DNA of 8,112 bases from Planctomycetaceae bacterium. Lineage in GTDB: Bacteria; Planctomycetota; Planctomycetia; Pirellulales; Pirellulaceae. Positions 1-6,494 of the stretch are shown here, piece by piece. How positions within the stretch are numbered: the stretch's first letter is position 1; every line of letters begins with the position of its first letter. A program made the position numbers and the translations under genes. The DNA lies in the NCBI GenBank assembly GCA_024642765.1, contig JAHEAM010000160.1:1-8112 (forward strand). The letters run 5' to 3'. The notes under the pieces were generated by a model. It did no database searches and had not been told where the DNA came from. It worked only from the letters and a program-made list of their open reading frames with translations.

Positions 1-1365
1 AAACGAGACAAAATTCTAATTGCAAACGGGCAGGGTTTTTGGGGCGACAGTATCTTGGGACCTATTCGTCTCGTGAACGAAGGCCCACTGGATTACCTCA
101 CCCTCGATTACCTTGCTGAAGTCACCATGAGCATCATGCAGAAGCTCAAGAGCCGGAACCCCAACGCTGGCTATGCAACGGATTTTGTTGAAATGGTCGA
201 ACGCGTGCTGCCCAAATGCAGTGATAAAGGAATAAAAATCGTCGCCAACGCTGGCGGTGTCAATCCGCAAGCCTGCCGCAGCGCAGTGGCCGAGGTTATC
301 AAGAAACTTGGGCTGACTGGAATCAAGGTTGCCGTGGTTGAAGGCGATGACATCTTGCACGACTTGACGCGATTGATCGATTCTGGTGAACCGTTCAAGA
401 ATATGGACAACGGCGAATTGCTTGCTCCCTATCTGAACAGCGTGAAGAGTGCAAATGTTTACATCGGGGCCGTGCCCATTGTTGAGGCATTGCGAATGGG
501 AGCCGACATTGTCATCACAGGTCGCGCAACAGATCCGTCGGTTGTCGTGGCACCAATTGTTTATGAGTTTGGCTGGGATCTCGACAACTATGACTTGCTT
601 GCGGCAGCTACGGTGGCAGGGCATATCGTGGAATGCGGAGCGCAATGTTCCGGTGGAAACTACACCAATTGGCGTGAAGTTCCAGACATGGCGCGCATTG
701 GATACCCAATCGTTGAGGCCTATCCAGATGGCAGTTTCGTTGTGACGAAACACGAGGGCACCGGAGGTCTGGTCGATATCGAAACAGTCACGTCACAGTT
801 GGTGTACGAGATGGGTGACCCCAAACGCTACATCACGCCGGATTGCATCGCCGACTTTAGTTCGGCGCGGCTTCAACAAGAGGGGCCGAATCGGGTTCGC
901 GTCAGTGGAATCAAAGGCGCTCCGGCAACCGAAACGCTCAAAGTCTCAGTGTCCTTTCACGAAGGTTACAAGATTCTCGGTCAACTCACAGTTGCCGGGC
1001 CGGACGCTATCGACAAAGCGAAACTGTGTGCCGACATCGTTTTTGATCGCTTGAAAATCGACAATATTGAGATTCCTGAGGAAGATCGATTTGTTGAAAT
1101 TGTTGGCACCAATGTTTGCCATGCTGGAATTTTGCCGTCGGTTACGGAACCTGGCGAGGTGGTTTTGAGAATCGGTGCGCGCGGCGAAGATGCTGAGAAA
1201 CTCAATCGATTAGGAATGGAAATTGTACCGCTGGTCACCAGCGGCCCACCCGGCGTGACTGGATTCGCTGGTGGTCGCCCCAAAGCGACCGAAGTAATTA
1301 GCTATTGGCCCGCACTGATCAATAAGAAAAACGTTAAAACGAATGTCACGGTCGAGACTTATTAG
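1..1365 (+). CDS. AtuA-family (DUF1446) protein, 5' end outside window
   Basis: The reading frame is open from the first base, so the start codon lies upstream; 454 residues are visible before the TAG stop. The N-terminal FWGDS (visible residues 13-17) and the early DYLAEVTM segment match the beginning of AtuA/DUF1446 proteins, so probably only a few residues are missing. Further family hallmarks are GVNPQACRSA, GRATDPS (174-180) and GHIVECGAQCSGG (207-219), followed by YPIVEAYPDGS and HEGTGG. The family is named from acyclic terpene (citronellol/geraniol) utilisation in Pseudomonas, but its reaction is not settled; a role in acyl-CoA or branched-chain carbon catabolism is inference. The protein ends near VISYWPALI, as in the shorter family members whose C-terminal domain is a separate small protein; no such gene follows here. 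An internal TTG at 55 is not the start, because the conserved FWGDS lies before it. Family assignment is firm, substrate unknown. Confidence 0.9.
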   Translation, partial: KRDKILIANGQGFWGDSILGPIRLVNEGPLDYLTLDYLAEVTMSIMQKLKSRNPNAGYATDFVEMVERVLPKCSDKGIKIVANAGGVNPQACRSAVAEVIKKLGLTGIKVAVVEGDDILHDLTRLIDSGEPFKNMDNGELLAPYLNSVKSANVYIGAVPIVEALRMGADIVITGRATDPSVVVAPIVYEFGWDLDNYDLLAAATVAGHIVECGAQCSGGNYTNWREVPDMARIGYPIVEAYPDGSFVVTKHEGTGGLVDIETVTSQLVYEMGDPKRYITPDCIADFSSARLQQEGPNRVRVSGIKGAPATETLKVSVSFHEGYKILGQLTVAGPDAIDKAKLCADIVFDRLKIDNIEIPEEDRFVEIVGTNVCHAGILPSVTEPGEVVLRIGARGEDAEKLNRLGMEIVPLVTSGPPGVTGFAGGRPKATEVISYWPALINKKNVKTNVTVETY

Positions 1366-1377
1366 TGCTCAGTCTCG
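1353..1377 (+). other. Inverted repeat spanning the AtuA stop codon
   Basis: CGAGACT (1353-1359) and AGTCTCG (1371-1377) are a perfect 7-bp inverted repeat with an 11-nt loop that contains the TAG stop. No T-run follows, so it is not a standard intrinsic terminator. It could protect the mRNA 3' end or be chance. Confidence 0.35.
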
Positions 1378-1457
1378 GGGCAACGATTGGCGTGTGGTAG
1401 TTTCCGGGGAAGTAGGAATAGGAGGGCGTTACCGCACGGGTGGTTTTTTACCAATTT

Positions 1458-1485
1458 TTCGCCTGCATTTGTCTCAGACTATAGT
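1458..1485 (+). promoter_or_regulatory. hppD: Candidate sigma-70-like promoter upstream of hppD
   Basis: TATAGT (1480-1485) matches the -10 consensus at five of six positions. A weak -35 candidate TTCGCC (1458-1463) lies 16 nt upstream. A start near 1492 would leave an hppD leader of about 165 nt. That leader holds a GCGGT-TG-ACCGC inverted repeat at 1512-1523, a possible operator. The rest of the 1366-1656 gap shows no gene. The weak -35 makes this tentative. Confidence 0.25.
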
Positions 1486-1643
1486 AACTGTGGCAAAACT
1501 TCCTGCCATGAGCGGTTGACCGCCGAACACTTTTGCGAGAAAGTTAAATAGGGATGACACGGATGGCGTTTGCATGCCATTTGGTTTTGCTTGCCAATTG
1601 CCACAAACCAACATGCGAAGACATACAAAATCGATTTGAAACT

Positions 1644-1649
1644 GAAAGG
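1644..1649 (+). promoter_or_regulatory. hppD: Ribosome binding site that fixes the hppD start
   Basis: GAAAGG sits 7 nt before the ATG at 1657. No comparable signal precedes the in-frame TTG at 1570, and the 29 extra residues from that start do not resemble the family, so 1657 is preferred. Confidence 0.6.
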
Positions 1650-1656
1650 CAAAATA

Positions 1657-2835
1657 ATGAGTACCTCAAGCGTCCCAAATTCTAAAGAATCCGGACAAGC
1701 GAAACGTGATCCATTGCGACTTGTTGATGTTGACTACGTGAAGTTTTTGGTTGGCAACGCCAAACAGTCGGCCTATTTTTACGCTCACAATTTTGGTTTT
1801 GAAATCGAACAAGTTTCAGATTTGACGACCGGCTCCAGGGAAGAGGCGGCCTACTTGTTGACCCAAGGCAACATTCGTTTTGTGCTTGCTTCAGGTTTGA
1901 CTCCCAATCATGCATACCACAAAGAAGTTGCATTGTACGGCGATGGCATCAAGGATATCGCGTTTTCCGTTGACGATTCAGAATTGGCCTACCGCGAGGC
2001 AATCAAACGCGGTGCTGAGTCGGCCTACGAGCCACAAGAGATTTCGGATGAGAACGGTACCGTCGTAATGTCGGGCATCAAAGCGATGGGGCGAGTCGTG
2101 CATTCATTCGTTTCGCGATCGGGTGATTACAACTTGGAGCGAGTCAAAAACCGTGGCGTATTCTTGCCGAAATATGCGATGACTCAAGATCTCGAGATCA
2201 ACGAATACAACCGCAAAAATCCTGTTGGGTTGTTCTACGTCGATCACTGTGTTGCAAATGTTGAACTGGGTAAGATGAATTATTGGGTGGATTGGTATTC
2301 GGAAATTCTCGACTTCAATTTGTTCAAAACGTTTGACGACAAAGATATCTCAACCGAATACTCTTCGCTAATGTCGAAGGTCATGGATTCGGGGCGCGAA
2401 CTGATCAAGATTCCAATCAATGAACCAGCTCCAGGCAAACGTAAAAGCCAGATCCAAGAGTTTCTTGATTGGCACAACAACACGCCAGGAATTCAACATT
2501 TGGCTCTTTTGACGAAGGATGAATTGCATACCGTAGAGCGGCTGCGACGACGTGGTGTAGACTTCTTGAGAATTCCAGACGAATATTATGAATCCGTTTG
2601 GGAGCGCGTAGGAGAGATCAACGAAAGTAATGATTCGGTCAAAGACCTTCGGATTCTTGTTGATCGGGATGACAAGGGTTACTTGCTTCAGATTTTTACG
2701 AAGCCCTTGCAGGACCGTCCGACAATGTTTTTTGAGATCATCTGCCGTCGAGGAAGTGAAAGCTTTGGCAAGGGCAACTTCAAGGCTCTGTTTGAGTCGC
2801 TTGAAATTGAACAGGACCGACGCGGTAATCTATAA
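1657..2835 (+). CDS. hppD: 4-hydroxyphenylpyruvate dioxygenase
   Basis: This non-haem Fe(II) enzyme converts 4-hydroxyphenylpyruvate plus O2 to homogentisate and CO2, the committed step of tyrosine breakdown. The 392-residue protein has two vicinal-oxygen-chelate halves: residues about 20-175 (opening VDYVKFLVGNAKQSAYFYAHNFGF) and the catalytic half from about 190. The iron ligands are visible as His197 (VDHCVANV), His281 (GIQHLAL) and Glu360 (FFEIICR); their spacing of 84 and 79 residues is what HPPD requires. INEPAPGKRKSQIQE, GYLLQIFTKPLQDRP and the C-terminal GKGNFKALFES...RGNL are diagnostic. The conserved C-terminal helix and length favour HPPD over the related hydroxymandelate synthase. 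The motifs look closer to the animal-type enzyme than to short proteobacterial forms. The gene converges with the aldehyde dehydrogenase on the opposite strand. No homogentisate dioxygenase or fumarylacetoacetase gene is visible nearby. Confidence 0.96.
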   Translation: MSTSSVPNSKESGQAKRDPLRLVDVDYVKFLVGNAKQSAYFYAHNFGFEIEQVSDLTTGSREEAAYLLTQGNIRFVLASGLTPNHAYHKEVALYGDGIKDIAFSVDDSELAYREAIKRGAESAYEPQEISDENGTVVMSGIKAMGRVVHSFVSRSGDYNLERVKNRGVFLPKYAMTQDLEINEYNRKNPVGLFYVDHCVANVELGKMNYWVDWYSEILDFNLFKTFDDKDISTEYSSLMSKVMDSGRELIKIPINEPAPGKRKSQIQEFLDWHNNTPGIQHLALLTKDELHTVERLRRRGVDFLRIPDEYYESVWERVGEINESNDSVKDLRILVDRDDKGYLLQIFTKPLQDRPTMFFEIICRRGSESFGKGNFKALFESLEIEQDRRGNL

Positions 2836-2914
2836 TCTATTGGGCAGCACATTCCATGGAACAACAAACTGAGGCGTGATGGTCTCTGGCGCGTGGAATT
2901 TTGACTCATGACAG
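2836..2914. other. Convergent intergenic spacer with weak hairpin potential
   Basis: This 79-nt gap lies between the 3' ends of hppD and the aldehyde dehydrogenase gene. It contains a perfect 10-bp palindrome TTCCATGGAA (2852-2861), and ATTCCA (2851-2856) can pair with TGGAAT (2894-2899), which is followed by a short T-run on the plus strand. The 37-nt loop makes this a poor terminator. Nothing else is recognisable. Confidence 0.3.
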
Positions 2915-4438
2915 TTAAAAGAACTCGATGCCCTGCGCGAGCGGAAGGCCGTCAGACCAGTTAATCGTGTTGGTTTGTCGGCGCATGTACGCTTTCCAAG
3001 CATCGGACCCGGATTCGCGGCCGCCGCCGGTTTCTTTTTCGCCACCGAAGGCTCCGCCAATTTCGGCTCCGCTGGTTCCAATATTCACGTTGGCAAGGCC
3101 GCAGTCGGACCCGCTTGCACTGAGGAACTTTTCGGCAGTGGCCAGCTGCGTGGTGAAAATCGAACTCGAAAGTCCTTGGGGAACGTCGTTTTGAATTGCA
3201 ATTGCTTCTTCGATCTTGGAGTAGGTCATCAAGTATAGGATCGGCGCAAACGTTTCTATTTTGACTTGGGCCGTTTGACTCGGCATGTGAATAATGGTTG
3301 GCAAGACAAAATTTCCGGGCAGATTCAAATGTTCGTTTCCATACAGAACTTTGCCGCCTTCAGAGATTGCCTGCTTGATCGCGTTTCTGTAATTTTCGAT
3401 GGCGTATGCATTTATAATCGGTCCCATCAATGTCGTGGACTCGAGAGGATCACCGATTTTGATTCGGCCAAATGCTTCGGTCAAACGACTTGAAAGCGAT
3501 TCCATTATCGATTCGTGGACGATCACACGGCGCGTAGACGTGCAGCGTTGGCCAGCTGTACCGACAGCGCCAAACAAGATCGCTCGGGCAGCCAATTCTA
3601 AGTTCGCGTCGGGGGCAACGATGATCGCGTTGTTTCCACCAAGTTCCAGAATCGATTTCCCAAGTCGCTTACCGACCGTTTGGGCAACCTGTTTTCCTAC
3701 TGCGGAAGAACCCGTGAAACTGATCAACGGCAGTCGCGGGTCGGCAGTCATCGGTGTTGCCACCTCGTCGTTCTCGCCAATAACCAGTGAAAATAATCCG
3801 TTCAGTTTGTGATCCGCCATAACACGATTGCAAATGTTTTGAACCGCAACACTCACAAGAGGTGTTGTCGGAGACGGTTTCCAAACCATCGTGTTTCCGC
3901 ATACCGCAGCGATGGCCGCATTCCAAGCCCAAACGGCAACTGGGAAATTGAAGGCGCTGATGATTCCAATTGAACCCAGTGGGTGCCACTGTTCATACAT
4001 GCGATGGCCCGGTCGCTCCGAATGCATGGTGCTGCCACATAATTGCCGCGAGAGCCCCACCGCAAAATCGCAAATGTCGATCATCTCTTGGACTTCTCCG
4101 AGCCCTTCTGCACGGATTTTGCCCATTTCAAGAGTTACGAGTTCGCCGAGAGGTTCTCGCCATGTACGAAGTTCAACACCTAAATCGCGAACAAGTTGTC
4201 CACGCAACGGTGCAGGGCGATCTCGCCACGTTGTAAAGGCATTGTTTGATTCCATCACCACGGTGTCGTATTGGGAGCGATTCGCCAAGACGACTTGTCC
4301 CAAGGCCTCGCCTGTAGCTGGATTAAACGACGTCAGTTTGTTGCCAGTTGAATTTTGCAGCCACTTGCTTTCGCCCCAACAGGCACCCGCATTTAATTCT
4401 TGGACCCCAAGAGTTTTGAGGATTTTTTTTGATTTCAT
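2915..4438 (-). CDS. amaB: ALDH7-family aldehyde dehydrogenase (piperideine-6-carboxylate / aminoadipate-semialdehyde dehydrogenase)
   Basis: A 507-residue full-length enzyme, closely like antiquitin (ALDH7A1). The expected reaction is NAD+-dependent oxidation of L-2-aminoadipate 6-semialdehyde, in equilibrium with piperideine-6-carboxylate, to L-2-aminoadipate in lysine catabolism. Visible active-site residues are catalytic Cys299 in GTAGQRCTSTRR, general base Glu265 in LELGGNN, oxyanion Asn164 in SAFNFPVAV, FTGSSAVG (241-248) of the NAD fold and Glu395 in ETFAPI. Family-specific marks are Glu118 (VQEMIDICDFAVGLSR) and Arg298 next to the nucleophile, equivalent to the aminoadipate-recognising Glu121 and Arg301 of human ALDH7A1, plus TGGGRESGSDAWK and the C-terminal PLAQGIEFF. 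The ATG at 4438 lacks a clear Shine-Dalgarno. It lies 32 nt after the protease stop, so the two may be co-transcribed. The symbol follows the bacterial lysine-pathway enzyme; the ALDH7 family is certain, the physiological substrate inferred. Confidence 0.93.
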   Translation of the reverse strand: MKSKKILKTLGVQELNAGACWGESKWLQNSTGNKLTSFNPATGEALGQVVLANRSQYDTVVMESNNAFTTWRDRPAPLRGQLVRDLGVELRTWREPLGELVTLEMGKIRAEGLGEVQEMIDICDFAVGLSRQLCGSTMHSERPGHRMYEQWHPLGSIGIISAFNFPVAVWAWNAAIAAVCGNTMVWKPSPTTPLVSVAVQNICNRVMADHKLNGLFSLVIGENDEVATPMTADPRLPLISFTGSSAVGKQVAQTVGKRLGKSILELGGNNAIIVAPDANLELAARAILFGAVGTAGQRCTSTRRVIVHESIMESLSSRLTEAFGRIKIGDPLESTTLMGPIINAYAIENYRNAIKQAISEGGKVLYGNEHLNLPGNFVLPTIIHMPSQTAQVKIETFAPILYLMTYSKIEEAIAIQNDVPQGLSSSIFTTQLATAEKFLSASGSDCGLANVNIGTSGAEIGGAFGGEKETGGGRESGSDAWKAYMRRQTNTINWSDGLPLAQGIEFF

Positions 4439-4470
4439 GGAATATTATTTGGATTTTGACCATGCAAAAA

Positions 4471-5487
4471 TTACTGTTCTGGTGAAAAGCGATCTCGTAT
4501 CGCCGACAACGTTACGCATTGTCTGAGAATCATTTCCGCGTAGGCAACCTGATCGCTTGAATCGGAATCGCCTTTTTGTGATGAAGTTGCCTCGTCAGAC
4601 TTTGGGCCACGAATGATCGGCTGCACTCTTGATACGAGTCCGACAAGTTGGCCTTTGTCGTTGAAAACGCCCGACCCGCTCGAACCAGCGGCAAATTCAG
4701 CCGTGATTTCCATCCAACGCGCACGGCCTTTATTGGGTGGATATTGAACGTGACGGCTTACGACGCCTTCGGTAAGAACAAAATACTCATTGCGCGGATT
4801 GCTGAGCACTCGAACGGAAGTGAGCGGTGAAGGTTCGGCATCCGCAATGACACATGGCTCAAGCGAATCATCACAATCAATTCTGATTAATGCGACATCA
4901 TCGCGAGCCGACGCCGAGAGTACTTCGCTGATTGGCCAACAACGCCCGTCGTGGGACATCACCACCAAGCCCTTGACGCCTTCATCGTTTCTCGAGGCAA
5001 CATGATAATTGGTCAGAACTAAACCGTCTTTTGAAATCAACACACCTCCCGCGATATTCGCGTGCAAATTCGAACATCGGCCACAGTCGTAAACGACACC
5101 AACGAGAAGCGACGACTTTACCATGCGTTCGTATACGGAATTCGTCGAAGATATTTCCGGACTAGGGATTTCGATTGACGCACCTCGGCGTTTACGTTTC
5201 AGCTCTTTCTCAACTGTCACAACGTCCAGATTTTTCGGTGATTTGATAAGCTCTTGGCCTTTTAAAAGAAAGGTTTGGTAGACCAATCCGTTTTCAATTT
5301 CTCCGCTGAGCACGTCGAGAACGGGCTTATTTACAAACCCCAAATCGTTTGAGTTTGCTGAGCTATCATTATCCGTTGGGATAGATTGGGCACTTAGGTG
5401 TTCATTCAAGAGCACCACAATCATCAAGACAACAGGGAGGACAATATTTGAAAAACGTATCGGATAACTCATCGTAAAATAGCCCAT
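4471..5487 (-). CDS. Secreted trypsin-like serine protease (S1, HtrA-type core without PDZ)
   Basis: A 338-residue protein. Residues about 11-29 (IVLPVVLMIVVLL core) followed by LSA|Q at 33/34 look like a signal peptide, so it should act in the periplasm or outside the cell. After a variable 90-residue stretch with a basic ELKRKRRG segment, the protease domain spans about 120-330. The catalytic triad is His162 (LTNYHVAS), Asp197 (ARDDVALIRID) and Ser270 (AGSSGSGVF), with GGVLISKDGLVLTN and QLVGLVS as expected in this fold. No PDZ domain follows, unlike DegP/HtrA. Six cysteines occur, including a CGRC pair (135/138), unusual for an HtrA-like core and suggesting disulfides or a metal site (inference). 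An alternative ATG at 5472 (Met6) gives a signal peptide of about 28 residues. Neither start has a strong Shine-Dalgarno. The target is unknown. Confidence 0.88.
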   Translation of the reverse strand: MGYFTMSYPIRFSNIVLPVVLMIVVLLNEHLSAQSIPTDNDSSANSNDLGFVNKPVLDVLSGEIENGLVYQTFLLKGQELIKSPKNLDVVTVEKELKRKRRGASIEIPSPEISSTNSVYERMVKSSLLVGVVYDCGRCSNLHANIAGGVLISKDGLVLTNYHVASRNDEGVKGLVVMSHDGRCWPISEVLSASARDDVALIRIDCDDSLEPCVIADAEPSPLTSVRVLSNPRNEYFVLTEGVVSRHVQYPPNKGRARWMEITAEFAAGSSGSGVFNDKGQLVGLVSRVQPIIRGPKSDEATSSQKGDSDSSDQVAYAEMILRQCVTLSAIRDRFSPEQ

Positions 5488-5522
5488 GCAGATTCGACCA
5501 CGTAAAGAGGGGATTGGACCCC

Positions 5523-5550
5523 ATTCTAGTTATCTAAGTCTATCGGACAA
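5523..5550 (-). promoter_or_regulatory. Sigma-70-like promoter for the protease gene
   Basis: Read on the minus strand, TTGTCC (5550-5545) and TAGAAT (5528-5523) are separated by 16 nt. They match the -35 and -10 consensus at four and five of six positions. The -10 lies about 36 nt before the ATG at 5487. An inverted repeat GGGG-N6-CCCC (5509-5522) abuts the -10 at the expected transcription start and could be an operator or a leader hairpin. Confidence 0.42.
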
Positions 5551-5875
5551 AGCCTAAGTTCTCGCCAGTAAGCCAATTCAATCGAAATGAAAATCGGCCG
5601 TACGTGTTGGTGAAAGTAGTGATTCGAATGCAAGTTATAGTTGAGTTTTCAGGCTTTCGAGTGAATCGGCACGCTGATATTTTCGCTCTGAACGCGATTC
5701 TTAAAATCGGAAGTGTGTGGAAATGGCTACAAATCCAAACGTTTTACGTCAAAACAGGAAATTTCTTTTCTATTTGCAATTTTTCTGCGAACCTTTTACC
5801 CTGTTAGACGACTTTAAGTTAAGTCGTGGGTCCATAACGTATCGGCCCTGCGTTTTTTATTAATGGTTCTCGAAT
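5551..5875. other. AT-rich intergenic stretch without a convincing gene
   Basis: There is a 67-codon open frame at 5604-5807 (+), but it begins with TTG, has no ribosome binding site and has an unremarkable composition, so it is not called. The only clear structure is a 7-bp stem ACGACTT (5808-5814) / AAGTCGT (5821-5827) with a 6-nt loop and no T-run. Confidence 0.5.
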
Positions 5876-5890
5876 CTGTGCGTTGGCACA

Positions 5891-5895
5891 GGGAG
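5891..5895 (+). promoter_or_regulatory. Possible ribosome binding site for the 5903 ORF
   Basis: GGGAG lies 7 nt before the ATG at 5903, a good Shine-Dalgarno position. Its first base is the last base of the 5876-5891 stem, so the hairpin could partly mask it. Confidence 0.35.
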
Positions 5896-5902
5896 CGACG
5901 AA

Positions 5903-6325
5903 ATGCGAAATACATTTAGCCAAATCGACAGCACGATCAATTCATTGCTGAACCGCGGTTTTGGTTGGGTGCGCACAATGCTCTCGGCCCAACGCCTCAT
6001 GATTAACGGATCGTGCACACATGCGCGATTCTCCTATTCCTGCGTCAATATGCCGGAGGTGAATGACACCGCCGGTAGTTTTCGCACGACGGGAGCCTGC
6101 AAGCTGTCTGTCAGTTCCCTATCTGTTTGTCGAATGCTGCCGTATATGGTGGCAAATTTGGGCGACAATTCGCCCAGGATAAATCGACTGGATGTGGGCA
6201 GAACAGTAACAGCGAACGAATCTAGAATTCGATTGGCAGGCAACCCAAAGTGCGCCGAGACGATGCAGAAACAGCATGATCGGCCGCAACCCGTGCGGTT
6301 CCAACTGCGAGAGAAACGCTCCTAA
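5903..6325 (+). CDS. Possible hypothetical protein, 140 aa
   Basis: I do not recognise this product. In favour of it being a gene: an ATG start, a GGGAG ribosome binding site 7 nt upstream, and an uninterrupted 140-codon frame in an otherwise empty region. Against: no known domain, no hydrophobic or repeat pattern, mixed composition (six cysteines, many serines and arginines), about 59 % G/C at third positions (by hand count), which does not stand out as selected, and a strong overlap with stem-loop structure. There is no signal peptide or membrane segment. It ends 169 nt before the sigma factor ATG. It may be a lineage-specific gene, a decayed gene, or a chance frame through a structured RNA. 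Confidence 0.28.
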   Translation: MRNTFSQIDSTINSLLNRGFGWVRTMLSAQRLMINGSCTHARFSYSCVNMPEVNDTAGSFRTTGACKLSVSSLSVCRMLPYMVANLGDNSPRINRLDVGRTVTANESRIRLAGNPKCAETMQKQHDRPQPVRFQLREKRS

Positions 6326-6378
6326 AGAGCAATGACATTCTCAAATTTACAGTTGGATCGCGATCCTCTCAGGATTGA

Positions 6379-6412
6379 CGAAGGGCTACGAATTTTTCCG
6401 TAACTCCCTTCG
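6379..6412 (+). promoter_or_regulatory. Composite stem-loop upstream of the ECF sigma gene
   Basis: CGAAGGG (6379-6385) pairs perfectly with CCCTTCG (6406-6412). Inside it TACG (6387-6390) pairs with CGTA (6399-6402), leaving an 8-nt T-rich loop. No T-run follows the stem, so it is not an ordinary terminator. It may be a leader structure or the 3' end of the upstream unit. Confidence 0.4.
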
Positions 6413-6419
6413 CAGTTTG

Positions 6420-6448
6420 ATCAACAACTTTTGAAACACAATGTTGAT
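6420..6448 (+). promoter_or_regulatory. Inverted repeat, possible operator of the sigma gene
   Basis: ATCAACA (6420-6426) and TGTTGAT (6442-6448) form a perfect 7-bp inverted repeat with a 15-nt spacer, 46 nt before the sigma ATG. A centre-to-centre distance of 22 bp, about two helical turns, fits a dimeric regulator. No convincing -10/-35 pair could be assigned here. Confidence 0.3.
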
Positions 6449-6482
6449 TGGCTCATCCTGAGTCCATGCACACTTGCTACCC

Positions 6483-6487
6483 GAAGG
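6483..6487 (+). promoter_or_regulatory. Ribosome binding site that fixes the sigma factor start
   Basis: GAAGG lies 7 nt before the ATG at 6495. The in-frame TTG at 6474 would start 9 nt upstream of this signal and has none of its own, so 6495 is preferred. Confidence 0.6.
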
Positions 6488-6494
6488 TAGGACC

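Larger units (their letters stand above)
5876..6412 (+). other. Dense series of stem-loops; candidate structured RNA or structured leader
   Basis: Many short-loop inverted repeats follow one another: CTGTGC/GCACAG with a 4-nt loop (5876-5891), palindrome AACCGCGGTT (5951-5960), GTTGGG/CCCAAC (5964-5993), a 9-bp stem with two G-U pairs (6008-6031), CCGG-A-GGTG/CACC-G-CCGG with a 5-nt loop (6053-6075), GGGAGC/GTTCCC (6091-6119), TGGGCGA/TCGCCCA with a 4-nt loop (6159-6176), CGAAT/ATTCG (6217-6231), CCGCA/TGCGG (6284-6298), palindrome GGATCGCGATCC (6355-6366) and a composite stem (6379-6412). Perfect 6-7-bp stems with such small loops should occur only once or so by chance in this length. No tmRNA, RNase P, SRP or tRNA signature was found. 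The strand is inferred from the flanking plus-strand sigma gene; stems read alike on both strands. It overlaps a possible ORF. Confidence 0.35.

Noticed and set aside
16..753. 245-codon minus-strand ORF opposite the AtuA-family gene
   Set aside because: Antisense shadow; all family motifs are in the plus-strand frame.
1441..1453. TGGT-T5-ACCA as a terminator after the AtuA gene
   Set aside because: Only a 4-bp A/T-rich stem; too weak to call.
1570..1656. 29-codon N-terminal extension of hppD from a TTG
   Set aside because: No ribosome binding site at 1570, sequence not HPPD-like, and a good GAAAGG precedes the ATG at 1657.
3891..4526. 211-codon plus-strand ORF opposite the aldehyde dehydrogenase
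   Set aside because: It is an antisense shadow of an unmistakable ALDH7 gene, with no domain of its own.
5604..5807. 67-codon plus-strand ORF
   Set aside because: TTG start, no ribosome binding site, no recognisable domain, and AT-rich intergenic composition.
5863..5892. GGTTCTCGAATC resembling a tRNA T-arm
   Set aside because: No acceptor stem, D-arm or anticodon arm can be built around it.
6034..6304. Minus-strand ORFs opposite the 5903 ORF
   Set aside because: The 6243-6034 frame starts at a non-ATG codon, neither frame has a ribosome binding signal or resembles any family I know, and they overlap the stem-loop block.
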